The translations under genes and the position numbers were made by a program. From Heterobilharzia americana (taxonomy: Eukaryota > Platyhelminthes > Trematoda > Strigeidida > Schistosomatidae), in NCBI GenBank assembly GCA_944470555.2, contig OX104127.1:119440741-119504740 (forward strand): DNA of 64,000 bases, given 5' to 3'. This document shows, piece after piece, positions 46,390 to 57,365 of the stretch (its first letter is position 1; each line of letters begins with the position of its first letter). A model generated the notes under the pieces. The model was not told where the DNA came from, did not search any database, and saw nothing but the letters and a program-made list of their open reading frames with translations.

Positions 46390-48662
46390 ATTACTATTAT
46401 TTGTCCCTTGGGTTCCTAGTGGATCATTGCACTCTGCGGTCTTTTGAACCTGGCTCCACGACTGCTCAGAAGCTTTTATTTCTTCGTCACACCATCTCTT
46501 CCATGTCACCCAACTCATCGTTTCCCATTTTCTTTCCACTCTACGATCTGGCCTGGCTCATGATATCCCTAAACGATCCTCTCAATGTAAGCCCGATCCG
46601 TCTCCACTTCCTTCCTTTGTATATTTCATGGTTGACGACTTCTTGCTTAGTTCGTTGCCAGCCAGAGTGAGTTCCTTCTGCGTATTCTTTCTATCCATCA
46701 ATCTGATCTTCAGTATCGAGCGTAGGCCATTGTTGGAGGCCTTATGTCCACTGATAGTTCTGTGAGTGGGCTGCTGGTGGTGTTTCTCGACGAGTTGCTG
46801 GTGATGGTAGTGGTCGATTCAAGAGCTTGTTTCAAGTGGTCAGCCCATCATTTCCTTTGATTCTCCTCCTTCCTAACTAGGTTTCCTTCACTATCTCTCA
46901 TTGCTTTCATGTGTGCTGCGTTGATCTCTTCCCTACCGGATAACCGGGTAACCTGGTTATTTGATATAATGTCGTCAGGTCTCTCACTATCTCTCTTACC
47001 AACAGCCTGTTCTGCTTCACTTGCAAGTATGTTGTACGAGTGTCTTTTGTCTTTGCGCGCACACTTCTTCACTTCTTTGTCCAGTGTAGTGTTTTATAGG
47101 TTGTGTTTAGTTCCTTTCTTCGTTGTTCACCACTGCATTACACCACACTGGATCATCTTCTGCTTCACCATCTTCCTCTCCCTACTCTATCAGCTTCCAT
47201 GTGGACATCCGTGAACATCCATTCCTTATCTTATCTTATCTTATCTCATTTTATCTTGCTTCTTCCTTCCTAACACGGTTATGCAGGTCCCCTTCGAAGT
47301 AGTCGCTTCCACAGAGTTCCAGTGTTCTTCCACACAGGTTTCTTTAGGGATGTTGCCCCTAATGTCTCCCATTTTGTCCTGATGACTGATGTGAGGATGG
47401 ACTTTGTATTTTGGTCGTTCAGTTCAGTTTGTGTTCAACTTGGGTGTTCAACTTGAACGTGAAGGCGAAGGTGAAGGTGAACTGTGGTGTATCATCACCA
47501 GCTTCTTCGAGGTTTTTCAACTTGATTTTGAAGGCACGTTGCTTGCAGCACTGGATAGTGGTGTGAGTGGTGTGAAGCACCAACATCTGATCTTGTGTCC
47601 AGTAGACTGGCTGCGTCTCCATCTCCACCTTCTTCACATTGAGATGAAGTCGATCTGATTTCTAGTGTAGTTTAGTGTAGTGTAGTGTATTGTGTTCCGG
47701 TGTCTGATGAAATCAGATGCATGTCGCTGACTCGTGAATATCCTTGTGTTTGTACACACTGCCTCACCTCCGATCACCAAATCGTTGAATGTGGAGATGT
47801 CTGCAAACAGTTCATCACTTCACCGATTGCCTCCTGACCGATGATGAGTTGTGTTCCTGTGTTGTCCGCTCCGAGTTTGGTATTCATGTCACCCCACCGA
47901 TTAGAATGAATTTTGATGTTGCCGTCACCGTCTGTGGTGTTGTCCAGTACTGATAGCAGTTCTCTGTAGAATTCCTCCTTCTTCTCTTGATCCGCATTAT
48001 TTGTGAGTGCATAGTGTAGCATTGTATGACTGTAACTTTGTTTCTTTCTTTTTGAGTTGAATCTTGGTGTCATGATCGTGATTGTGCAGGAGGAGATTGT
48101 TTCTCAGTGTATGAAAGAGAGAGAGAGAGAGTGTGTGTGTGTCTTCGTTGGTGTTGGCGACATGATGATCACCAGTCGAAAAGTCAGTGCAGTGTGCTGT
48201 GCTGTGCTTGTGGTTGTCGTCAGTGTGACAATATCGGAGTAGATTATTGAGTGTCGAGTTAAGAGTTTGTAGAGTTGACTTCCATTGCATGTGGTCTCTC
48301 AGACTCGTAACCTAGCACTTCTCTGGTATTCCTCCTCATCTCTTTAGCAGTGTGTGGAGCCTTACTAGCCAACTTCAAACATGGTGTGGACATTCCATGT
48401 CCTTATGTTTACTTTTGCTTTCATTGGGTGAATGGAAGATACATCGGCCAATTGGCTTGTCGAAGGCTTTCACCAGGCGGTGTCATCCGTCCATGTGATT
48501 CCAGTGTGGAATAAGTTAATTTGTATGTTTCATATTTTCTTTGTTCCTTGAAGTGTTTTAGTGATTGAAATGGTTTTCCGGGGTAGGGTTTCTGACTCTA
48601 TGCCTAGCCTTCTGTCTTTATCGGAGCTAAAGACCGGCTATTGACTAGTGAACTAGTTACCT
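46390..48662 (-). mobile_element. Internally deleted RTE LINE with both ends
   Basis: The 5' end at about 48662 carries the same leader as 3430 (ACTAGTTCACTAGT, AGCCGGTC, GGCATAG, CCCTACCCC on the minus strand). The endonuclease follows in pieces (48290-47774: FNSKRKKQSYSHTMLHYALTNN, GDMNTKLGADNTG), then the helical linker and RT start (47072-46848: KKCARKDKRHSYNILASEAEQA). Near 46735 the sequence jumps straight to the C-terminal/3' end segment (46735-46390) ending GGAACCCAAGGGACAAATAAT. The RT core is missing. A GAGA/GTGT microsatellite sits at 48115-48140. Closely related to 62700-64000 and 55617-56745. Confidence 0.8.
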
Positions 48663-49554
48663 ATGCTAGGTTCTCAGCTAAGTTAGTTGATGATGTTGTG
48701 AACGGTCGTTCACTCTAATGGTTTGGACATGTTTTTTTTCTTCCAGTCGCCGTGTATTCCGATACAATTTTAGCTCAAGTAGAATTAAGCTGAAAACAAG
48801 TCAAAGCCGTTTATACTATGGCTTAATAATTAACATTACTCATTATCTGGGCGTCATGAAAGCAATTTATGCTGGTAGGATGAGCGGAAAAGGTTTAGAA
48901 AGCTGGAAGAAGCTGAAGTAAATTCGTGAAGATAGGGAGTGACTAATGATCGATGGATTCTAAGCGCTGACGTTCAGTTATCTTTCTTCAGTAGTGTTGT
49001 TACCGAATGGAATTACGTGCGTGGGTATAATGATACTGAGACTCAATAGACACCTCAACCGAATACTGTTACGACTGACCTCCCTCAGTTCCTTCTGCTT
49101 CACCGAGCGACGAAAATCAGAAGACAAAAAGATGGCTTGTGAATGTAAGAACAACAACTTTATCAGACAAATAAAGGGTATAAATATATTTACAAAACTC
49201 CATAAAATTAAGTCATAAATAAACCAATCCGATTGGTTGTGTGGCGTTGAATTTGTCCAATCAGGTTATGATGTCAGCACATGCACAAACCACGATCTGA
49301 AAACAATTTCTCTATTGGCTTGCTTTCTGCCGTTACCTATCAAGTAATCATTTAACTAATTAATTGTCTTTTGAAGCAGCATTTAAAATGAAAGAAAGTA
49401 ACTCCATCACCTTTCATGATAACATCATGAAAATGTTTTCAAGATAATATCCACCACGAACGGATATCAACTGGATAGCGGTTTTATGAATAAAAATGAC
49501 TACTATCGAAAAAAAATAGGAGCCTTGCTACATTTATTAAGGTATTTCCAATGA
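48663..49554. other. No gene recognised
   Basis: Between two LINE fragments. Two plus-strand frames (48718-48921, 48994-49218) have no motif. Nothing else supported. Confidence 0.4.
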
Positions 49555-49870
49555 TCATATTCAGCGCAGAACCTCACACAGAAGTGCATCGGTTCAAGTT
49601 CCCATACTTCATTGTAGGATAGAAAGAATAAGTGGATAAGTAAAGAGTGATATCAAAGTTGTATTGGAGAAAAACATTTGAAAGTCTAAGTTATTGAAAA
49701 TATTCAAGCGTTAGGAGACGTCAGAGTGAATACATCAGCGTCATTGTAACCGATTTTCAGTCATGTCACCAAGAGTCCTCAGACAATGATTCTTGTCATC
49801 TCGGGGACCCCAGCTAGGTAGTCTACATCTCTCCTTATGGCTCAGATCCACAATTAGGGACTTCATGGTT
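49555..49870 (-). mobile_element. LINE-F 3' end fragment
   Basis: Matches 36655-36930 block by block on the plus strand: AACCTCACACAGAAGTGCATC, GGTTCAAGTTCCCA, GTGAATACATCAGCGTCA, GTCACCAAGAGTCCTCA, ATCTCGGGGACCC, GGGACTTCATGG. It contains the 3' UTR and the very end of the coding region only. Confidence 0.65.
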
Positions 49871-50289
49871 TGATACCTTATAATGATCAATATACGCATA
49901 TGGTATTCTCGTACACTTCTTCCATCTGAGTATAACAAACCATCCTTGAAACAGGAGTTCTCATCCCTCCTACTTGCGCACAAGTTAGTTTGAACTACTA
50001 ATTATCTTTAGACACTTGAAACAGTCAGTTCCCTTGATACATTTAAACAACATAATGAGAAGACGAAGATTATCTGAAACATGTGGTGTATTAGCGCTAT
50101 ACATTTCGAACAATCTGATCACATATGAACTTGTCGAATAATTTATATAAAACTTAGAAGGGTTAATTAAGCCGATGGAATTATAATTAGGAAAGATAAC
50201 AAGACCAGAAAGAAAACAAGAGAGGGAAGAAGTCAGATCGCCAGCAGCACTGAAGTATTGAGCTCAGTAATACTAGGGTAGATGTAGTG

Positions 50290-51048
50290 TAAGTATAGAT
50301 TATTTTTAAACACAGGACAGGTTTAAAGTTAAGGATAGCAAGTGCTTCGATAAACGTAATATTCGTCCTTGATTATATGTATACAATACAGTAAAGACTG
50401 TCTTTATATCAACCGTATGGTAAGTTTCTAGTGCGTATTTTGCGATCGATGAGGAAGGATGTTTATCACCTGGACTTATCAAACTGGAGCCATTTAGGCA
50501 CATGTTCAACCATTCTTAACTGGATATCATGATTACTCCTCCATATATATGTGTGTCCACATAAACGTGTAAATTGATAGGCACAATGGGATGTGATGCA
50601 CTTGTTGAGATGCTGTCTAGTTTTATGTTGAGGTATGTGATTTATCTTCTCCACTAAGATGACCTCAGCTACTCCGTATGTCCTGCTAACAACTGATTAG
50701 AGCCTTTTCTTCAAGATTAGGCTAAACGGTAACTACGGGAGCAAAGGTATTGTGCTGTACAAGTCAGCTTCCTGTGGATAGACCTTTTGATTGACCCATC
50801 TCCCCTTCGACTAATCCGTGTGTCGAAAAGTGAGTGTATCATTCATTCCTTCTACATAAGTAAGACTAATGCGGCTTTGTGAGTTCTTCATTTTATCTAA
50901 TAAGCACATTGCCTCCTCACGTTTATCACAAATAACAAAAATGTCATACACGTATCTCTTATAAAAGCAAGCTTTTCCAATCAGTTCTTTGGCTAACTCT
51001 TCGATATACGACATATAAACATCAGCCAGCGGGCGACTTAAAGGACCT
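50290..51048 (-). mobile_element. Penelope-like element fragment: RT end, GIY-YIG endonuclease, C-terminus
   Basis: Minus-strand order: LSRPLADVYMSYIEELAKE and CFYKRYVYDIFVICDKREEA (51048-50811) are the RT blocks SPxLADLYM and KRYVDDTFVI, with the first palm Asp changed to Tyr. EKINHIPQHKT and, at 50590-50480, YQFTRLCGHTYIWRSNHD then LRMVEHVPKWL are the GIY-YIG domain of Penelope-like elements (family: CxCGxxYIGRTxRxLxxRxxEH). HPSSSIAKYALETYHTVD, then FTVLYTYNQGRILRLSKHL (50450-50320) is the conserved end. Gly of YIG is Trp here. 5'-truncated and decayed. Cercyon is the schistosome Penelope-like family. Confidence 0.78.
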
Positions 51049-51597
51049 GTAACGACCAGCTGTCGATACGTTGTCGTAGGTAGGTAGACACGTAGTTACA
51101 GGGGGTATGTAGAGCAGTGTGAGTCCAAGAGAATCTGGAATGGAAAAGAGGAGGAAGAGGAGAAGAAGAAAGTGAGCCGATGATTCATTAAGTACACAGA
51201 ATGTACTTACATTTAATAGTGAAATATAACTGACAAACGGTAGAGACTGACAACGAAGAGGTGTAGCAGTCTAGAAATCAAAACAGGAAGGTGAATGAGT
51301 AGGATTTCGAATGTGTTACAGACTAACCAGAGCAACACCAGTTTTTCGAAAATATTCACCTTCGAATTAAAACTGAACGTTATCGGAACATAATAGTAAG
51401 AGGAATGGGCAGGAAAAGATTTCTGGAAGAAATATACACACAGAAAGAATATCAATTGTCCTAGTCGTAGGTACATTGTTAATTAAATAAAGAACTCACG
51501 TCAGAATGCATATTTTTAGATAATTCAGAATAGTGTTCAAGGATTGTTATCACTTTAGATTTTGATGATACTAAATAGTGTTTTCAACAGAAAATTA
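51049..51597. other. No gene recognised
   Basis: Unique sequence with a purine-rich GAGGAAGAGG tract near 51150-51170. An 87-codon minus-strand frame (51213-51476) is hydrophobic low-complexity sequence without a domain. Confidence 0.4.
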
Positions 51598-51599
51598 AT

Positions 51600-51790
51600 T
51601 TCAAGTTGTTATTCATCGAAGACTGACATCAGTTGGAGGAACAAAGGAAACCTGGGAGCACTGGACAGCTGTTTCGTCCTAGTACGGGACTCCTCAGCAG
51701 TGCGCACCCACGACCCCACCAGCAGGGACCGAACCCGCGACCAGCGCGTTACCATTGAGCCACTGGGTCACAATCCAATGCTCCATATTT
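51600..51790 (-). mobile_element. tRNA-derived SINE with intact hammerhead, minus orientation
   Basis: In minus-strand order: A box TGGCTCAATGG near 51760-51750, GCGGGTTCGGTCCCTGC with the B box near 51730, then the hammerhead, then a short 3' tail (TTTCCTTTGTTCCTCCAAC). About 190 bp. Pol III transcription from the internal boxes would be expected if it is intact. Confidence 0.82.
51656..51705 (-). ncRNA. Hammerhead ribozyme (type I), intact core
   Basis: Minus strand: stem I GCGCACTG, core CTGAGGA, stem II GTCC-CGTACTA-GGAC, GAAA, short stem III (ACAGCTGT, self-complementary), cleavage triplet GTC, then CAGTGCTC closing stem I. All invariant hammerhead residues (CUGANGA, GAA, the A-U next to the site) are present. 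Self-cleavage of the SINE transcript is expected. Differs from the copy at 52160 only in the stem II loop. Confidence 0.85.
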
Positions 51791-52059
51791 CCAACTTCTG
51801 TTAGCTCACGATATAGCGCGAACCGCCACCCAATGTCATCGTTGAGTATCTGTCCTCACGGCCATCAGGCTTTGACTCCACCGGTCACGACTTGTCATTG
51901 GAACTTCGGGAATACTTCTCGAAGCTAGTCACCAACGAGCACTAGTTCCAATGACAAGTCGTGACCGGCGGAGTCAAAGCCTGATGGCCGTGAGGACAGA
52001 TACTCAACGATGACATTGGGTGGCGGTTCGCGCTATATCATGAGCTAACAGAAGTTGGA

Positions 52060-52267
52060 AATATGGAGCACTGGATTGTGACCCAGTGGCTCAATGGTAA
52101 CGTGCTGGTCGCGGAACCTGAAGGTCGCGGGTTCGATCCCTGCTGGTGGGGTCGTGGGTGCGCACTGCTGAGGAGTCCCATACTAGGACGAAACAGCTGT
52201 CCAGTGCTCCCAGGTTTCCTTTGTTCCTCCAACTGATGTCAGTCTTCGATGAATAACAACTTGAAAT
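52060..52267 (+). mobile_element. tRNA-derived SINE with intact hammerhead, plus orientation
   Basis: A box TGGCTCAATGG at 52087-52097, perfect B box GGTTCGATCCC at 52130-52140, hammerhead at 52160-52209, tail to about 52267. The spacing of the two boxes fits an internal pol III promoter. Flanks outside the tRNA-like head are part of the palindrome. Confidence 0.85.
52160..52209 (+). ncRNA. Hammerhead ribozyme (type I), intact core
   Basis: Stem I 5' strand 52160-52167 (GCGCACTG), core CTGAGGA 52168-52174, stem II GTCC 52175-52178 with GGAC 52186-52189 around loop CATACTA, GAAA 52190-52193, stem III from ACAGCTGT 52193-52200, cleavage after GTC at 52201, stem I 3' strand 52202-52209 (CAGTGCTC; one mismatch, five inner pairs perfect). 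All invariant residues present. Stem III is very short, as in other schistosome and newt hammerheads, which often act as dimers. Confidence 0.88.
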
Positions 52268-52339
52268 ATTTCCAAATCTCCACAACCCCCTCAAAAAAGA
52301 AAATTAATTGTATCTTGGGGTTTATTAATTGATTTCGGG

Positions 52340-52520
52340 TTAGAATTCATCATGGACTGACATCAGTTGTAGGGACATTCGAAATCTGAACAGCTACTTC
52401 GTCCTAGTGTGGGACTCCTCAGCAGTGCTGACCCAGCACCCCACCAGGTGTCGAGCCCAGGACCTTCAGGTTTTCTGGCCACCATGTTACCATTGAGCCA
52501 CTGGGTTGAAATCCAATGGT
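52340..52520 (-). mobile_element. SINE with decayed hammerhead, minus orientation
   Basis: Diverged copy of the same SINE: minus-strand TGGCTCAATGG near 52500, GGTCCTGGGCTCGAC near 52455, hammerhead near 52390-52440 with CTGAGGAGTCCCACACTAGGA kept. GAAA has become GAAG (A15.1 changed at 52397) and the cleavage triplet GTC has become GTT. Likely inactive or very weak. Confidence 0.75.
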
Positions 52521-52554
52521 CTATATGTCGTGAAATGACCGAGGTAGGAAATGT

Positions 52555-52765
52555 TGACCACTGAGCTCTGATCCAGTGGCCTAATGGTGACGTGCTGTCC
52601 ACAAAACCTGAAGGTCCTGGACTCGATCTCTGGTAGGGCGGGGTCATGGGTGCGCGCTGCTGAGGAGTCCCATACTAGGACCAAATAGCTGTCTGGTGTT
52701 ACTAGGTTTCCAATATTGCTCCACCTGATATTAGTCCATGACGAATTTCAACCTAAAAAAGAAAA
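52555..52765 (+). mobile_element. SINE with decayed hammerhead, plus orientation
   Basis: Head-to-head partner of the copy at 52340-52520: CAGTGGCCTAATGGTGACG (A box region), GGACTCGATCTCTGG (worn B box), then CTGAGGAGTCCCATACTAGGA at 52660-52680. At 52682 the G of GAAA is C, removing catalytic G12. Tail to TGACGAATTTCAACC. Confidence 0.75.
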
Positions 52766-54739
52766 TTAATTTGTGCATTCTTGTCTATTATCATAAAAGT
52801 TTTAAAGTGAGAGAACAATAATCACTTAGTGTTATACCATGTGTTGACGTTTCGTCATAAGAATCAGTGATTTCATCAGTATTAACACTATGACGAAGTG
52901 AGATATTTTCAAGTGACATGATAAAATAGAACATTTGATGATCTTCACATTTATTAGTTTGTAAGTATAGATGGTTTTCTGTCAGACAGAGGCTTGTTTG
53001 ATGTGGATTTCTATTATATTACAGTAAAGAGGAGGAGCATAACTAGATTGAATATATACATGACCCTCTTCATTGAAATAATCTGTAGTTATTGAGGTAA
53101 TCGGTCAAATTCCAGTTATTCGGTCGTGACTTGTATATTTAGCTTCTATCTGTGTACTTACTTGTTCGTAGAAATTTCATTAGATTACTGTACTTGCAGA
53201 AATTTCTTTGCATGGTTTTAGTTTGCATATTCACTAATATACTTTCTTTTCAATCTACGTTTTGGTTGTGCTTAAAGCTAGTGATACTGTGTAAAGTTTT
53301 AGGGAGGAGATGAAAGATATGGCTGGGGCAAGTGTTACGTATACTTGGCCACCATCTGCCTCGTTTTGCAATGTTAGCTGAAGTAGGATCATCCTGGAAG
53401 AAGGGCTTGGTAGGGTCAAACTAAAATAAGTCGTCATTAACTGTTGGTTTTAGCTTTTCAGGGAGATGCTAATTAGCCGGATGGATTCCGTATGAGAACA
53501 GAAATCACTGGTTGACGACTTTAGGTGATATGGCTCAGAATTGATGTCAGTGTCATGGCGGCATCCACGCATCATCTTAATCGTCATTACTAAATTCAGT
53601 ATTTTCCCTATTCACCATCTCTTCCACTGCTTTTGACAGTATTTATGTCTTTCTTTATATTTCATCTTATTACTTGATTTGTTGATATGTGGTGTGGCTA
53701 CTTGAACTGTTACGTAGTAACGCCTAGTCCTAAGCTGATATTGATGATGATGAAGGATGCTATATCATTTCACATGACTGCTAACTATTACTCATAAAGT
53801 TTCTGAACCATCTGAAGACTACATCGACCAACACTGTGATAACGAACGTTTGTTCGATTAATTTTGTAAATCGTATTCATTGTGTTTCTTTATGATAGTA
53901 AATTGTTATATTTACACAAAATATTCTGTGGTGATTTGATTGATTTAAGTCAGATATATCAATGCCAAACTGATAAAACAGTTGGATAATGGTTTTATGA
54001 AACACTGTAAGTATTTGGCAATTAAAAATCCCTATTTGACTCAACGAACAATTCATTCTGAACAAAGCGATTAATTTTTTTAGACTGTAGTAATTGTCTT
54101 ACTTCCTATCCTATTGATACTTATTTCTCGATACGAACGAGTGAATAACCATTGAATCTGAAAATTGTAAATGTAGAGTTTTATTCTGAATTACATGTAT
54201 GCTCAAGTGTATAACTTGGGCAATTTGGTAGAATTTAATTCCATATTACATTTGTTTATTTGATTTATAAAAAACATTGATACAACATTATTTACTTGGT
54301 GTTGTTATCAGTATAAATTATCATTGCTCAAAATCATATCAACATCTGATTGTCATAGTCCTGTCACTTGATATTCTTTGATTTTTCATTTTAGTCTACT
54401 TATTAAAAATATCATACAGTGAAACAGTAGCATTTACTGGATAACGTTTTGGACACAATTTTTTTTGTCCACATTCATATCAGGTAACTCCGCAACTTCG
54501 AGACAGTCTTCATATATTCCTAGTTTTCTCTCCTTCTCTATGATGACAAGGATAGTAGAATTTTCCATATATCTCAGACAGATGCAGAGTCATTTCGATT
54601 GCATGTGTTTGGTGTTGATTCGATAAACAAAGATTCGGTTATCAATCTATACGTCCACTCAAAACTGTCGCCCTACCTCACCCTACTGTGTGATTGTGTG
54701 TCATCGCATGCAAAGCCATAGCCGAGTTTTTCTCTAGTT
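52766..54739. other. No gene recognised; one weak repeat copy
   Basis: AT-rich DNA. 53600-53750 holds a third, weak copy of the dispersed repeat seen at 33950 and 34565 (GTGTGGCTACTTGAACTGTTACG). Short frames only. Confidence 0.4.
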
Positions 54740-55612
54740 TTCTTACTCTACATCGATTTTCTCGGGCTTGCTGTTCTCGTACTCTACTCAGACGCCTTAC
54801 ATTCATAGAACCAAAAATCGCAGATATTATATTCCTTCAGCTACTTCCCCCGTCCTTTTCAAAGAAAGATTCCTCTCCTTTTTTGATAACTGGAATAAGC
54901 ATCGATTGAGACCAATCACAATGGATTACATATGACTTCCGTACACTAGATAACGCTTCAGTTAACCTGACCAATAACCTGCACCACTATCTTTAAATAT
55001 CTCCGGTGTTAGTCCATCTGATCTCGATGCCTTCCATTTCAGACTAATTACAGCTTTCTCGACTTCTGCAAGTGTTGGGGACTATATATATCTCGATTTC
55101 CCATTCAGGACCCGATTGAATAGCAGGTAACGGTATCTTACATGAAGACCAGTTGAACTGTTTCCCTAAGTGTTCCGCGTATCATTCCACTTGCCTCCCA
55201 CCTGAATGAATCGCACACCCATCCATTCCCATCATAGTCTTACTAACTGTTGACCTTTACGACCCAAAGTTTTCTCATAAGTCTCAATAACTGTCCACTA
55301 ATACGTATCACTGACATCTTTTCAATCTCTTCAGTCTTCGCTACCAACCACTGTTGATGGACATTTCATACACTATTTGTCAGTTTACATTCGAGTTTTT
55401 CATGCTTCTAAATGTGATCGGAATATAAAAGAATGTGTTAACATGCAACCATTAATTCCGTAGAGGTTTATGAGACCACCGGATTTTCCCTAGCCACTTT
55501 ATGAAAGTCAGCTACGGTCTTTAACGCTGTTTTCCGACTAGGCTGAGATTTTAGACAGCCTTCTTCTGAATGAGTGACGTTATTGCCTACCGATAATGTC
55601 TAGCCAATTTCT
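54740..55612 (-). mobile_element. LINE-F fragment (endonuclease end to RT start), decayed
   Basis: The plus-strand text parallels 39295-40150: TTCTCGGGCTTGCTGTTCTCG, CTGGAATAAGCATCGATTGAGACC, GATTAATAGCAGG-type blocks and TTCTGAATGAGTGACG near 55562. On the minus strand this is the spacer and RT N-terminal part of LINE-F. No frame survives longer than ~70 codons. Confidence 0.6.
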
Positions 55613-55616
55613 TGAT

Positions 55617-56745
55617 CATGTGCAGATTGCAAAAGAGATGAGAAGGAATACCAGAGAAGTGCTAGGTTACGAGTCTGAGAGACCACATGCAATGGAAGTC
55701 AACTCTACAAACTCTTAACTCGACACTCAATAATCTACTCCGATATTGTCACACTGACGACAACCACAAGCACAGCACAGCACACTGCACTGACTTTTCG
55801 ACTGGTGATCATCATGTCACCAACACCAACGAAGACACACACACACTCTCTCTCTCTCTTTCATACACTGAGAAACAATCTCCTCCTGCACAATCACGAT
55901 CATGACACCAAGATTCAACTCAAAAAGAAAGAAACAAAGTTACAGTCATACAATGCTACACTATGCACTCACAAATAATGCGGATCAAGAGAAGAAGGAG
56001 GAATTCTACAGACAACTGCTATCAGTACTGGACAACACCCCAGACGGTGACGGTGACGGCAATGGTAACATCAAAATTCATTCTAATCGGTTCATCGTTT
56101 CAAGTACAGGTGGTGACAAAGATGAGGACGTGAAAGCAACCAGCATCGGAAACACAGCAATACAGGTCTTCATTAATCTGAAACCAGTGTGGAGATCTAC
56201 TGCACTGCACCTAGCATAAGGCGTGAGTAAGTTCCGGATTTTCAACACTAATGTAAGTCAAGTCAGTCAGTACTTCTCTGTAATGGTTGAGAGACTCGGT
56301 GGTTTGTTACGAAAAGCATTTCAAACAAACTACAGACATTCATCGACAGCTCCCCCCTACACTTGACTGTGAAGGTCAAATGGATGGCCAGAAAGAATAA
56401 GGAACTCCGGCTGACAACGAACCAACCAAGAACCCCCTTCGCCCAACAAATATACAGAAGAAAGTGGAGATGGATTAAATTGGATATACACTGAGATGGT
56501 TTGTGGACATCACGCGCTAGATCAGGCCAGGCTAGGCTGAGTGGAACCCAAATGGGAAACGACTAGTTGAATGACCGAGCTGAGGGTGACATGGAGGAGA
56601 TGGTATGATGAAGAAGTGAAAGCTTGCATTCAGTCATGGAGTCAGGTTTAAAAGACTACAGAGCACAGAGTGGAATGGAGACGTGCTACTGAAGCCCTAT
56701 GTCCTACTAGGAAGCCGAAGGACAAATAGTAGTAATAATAAGTAC
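55617..56745 (+). mobile_element. Internally deleted RTE LINE, plus orientation
   Basis: The start (CAGATTGCAAAAGAGATGAG) lies within the endonuclease region, then FNSKRKKQSYSHTMLHYALTNN and EEFYRQLLSVLDNTPDG, equal to the minus-strand copy at 48310-47890 including its GTGT/GAGA microsatellite. Near 56090 it jumps to the RT C-terminal part (VSSTGGDKDEDVK, INLKPVWRSTALH) and runs to the 3' end near 56745 (ACTAGGAAGCCGAAGGACAAAT, AGTAATAATAAG). Endonuclease second half and most of RT are missing. Confidence 0.78.
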
Positions 56746-56839
56746 ACTGATTTTTTCCAACGTTATGCAATCCAATTCAATTTATTGTTAAGGTAGAAAA
56801 TGGACAAGGAAAATTACCTATGTCGGGTTGCAGGATAAA

Positions 56840-57363
56840 ACGAAAGACAGACGGTGGTTCGTTCACAACCGTCTGCAGAAAACCGACACATTCTAACCCG
56901 TATCTAGGCTTCAGATCATTTCATCCATGTCAGTTAAAGCATGTTTAGTGAAGTGTCTAAATGACAGAGCTGAAAAATTCGCCAGTCATTATAAGGACTT
57001 AAACAACTAATTGAAACACATAAAAGAAGCGTTAATAATGACTATCCTTTACCGTTTATTAAGAAATTCATACAAATATATAAGAAACGAAATAGCAACA
57101 GTAACACGAGTACGAATAATAGCGACAACCTGAGTGGATTTAAGTTCAAAGCCTATCTTGTGTTACCCTGTAAGGAAGGAACATTCGAAACTTTACAATG
57201 GATTCTCCGCAAAATTGGAATTAGGGTGTCATTTAAACCTACAAACTCACTTAGAGAAAAGCTTCACCGGCTGGCTTGAGGATGCGATAGAACTAATTCA
57301 GTAAAATAATGTAGTCTATCGAATTTCGTGCAATGACGGCAATGTCAAGTTCATAGGTCGAAT
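56840..57363 (+). mobile_element. Penelope-like element fragment, cut by a Ty3/gypsy LTR
   Basis: Across three plus-strand frames: RKTDGGSFTTVCRKPTHSNP, VKCLNDRAEKFASHYKDLN, YPLPFIKKFIQIYKKRNSN, LQWILRKIGIRVSFKPTNSL, and VVYRISCNDGNVKFIGR at 57312-57363, the first part of the GIY-YIG domain. This is the segment just after RT in Penelope-like elements. The domain breaks off in the middle where the LTR begins at 57366, so the LTR element either inserted here or was joined by deletion. Confidence 0.72.
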
Positions 57364-57365
57364 TA

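Larger units (their letters stand above)
51598..51905. repeat. Left arm of ~310-bp inverted repeat carrying a SINE
   Basis: Pairs with 51944-52267. The arm is a SINE in minus orientation (51600-51790) plus ~115 bp of flanking sequence (to ACTTGTCATTGGAACT at 51890-51905). Spacer to the other arm is 38 bp. The only sizeable difference is a 16-bp segment absent here between two GGTCGCGG copies. Confidence 0.9.
51944..52267. repeat. Right arm of ~310-bp inverted repeat
   Basis: Mirror of 51598-51905, starting AGTTCCAATGACAAG and ending AATAACAACTTGAAAT. It contains a SINE in plus orientation. It carries 16 bp more than the left arm, between repeated GGTCGCGG motifs. Confidence 0.9.

Noticed and set aside
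52081..52145. tRNA gene
   Set aside because: A and B boxes are good, but the sequence is part of a repeated SINE, lacks a complete cloverleaf with acceptor stem and is followed by a hammerhead; SINE head, not a tRNA gene.
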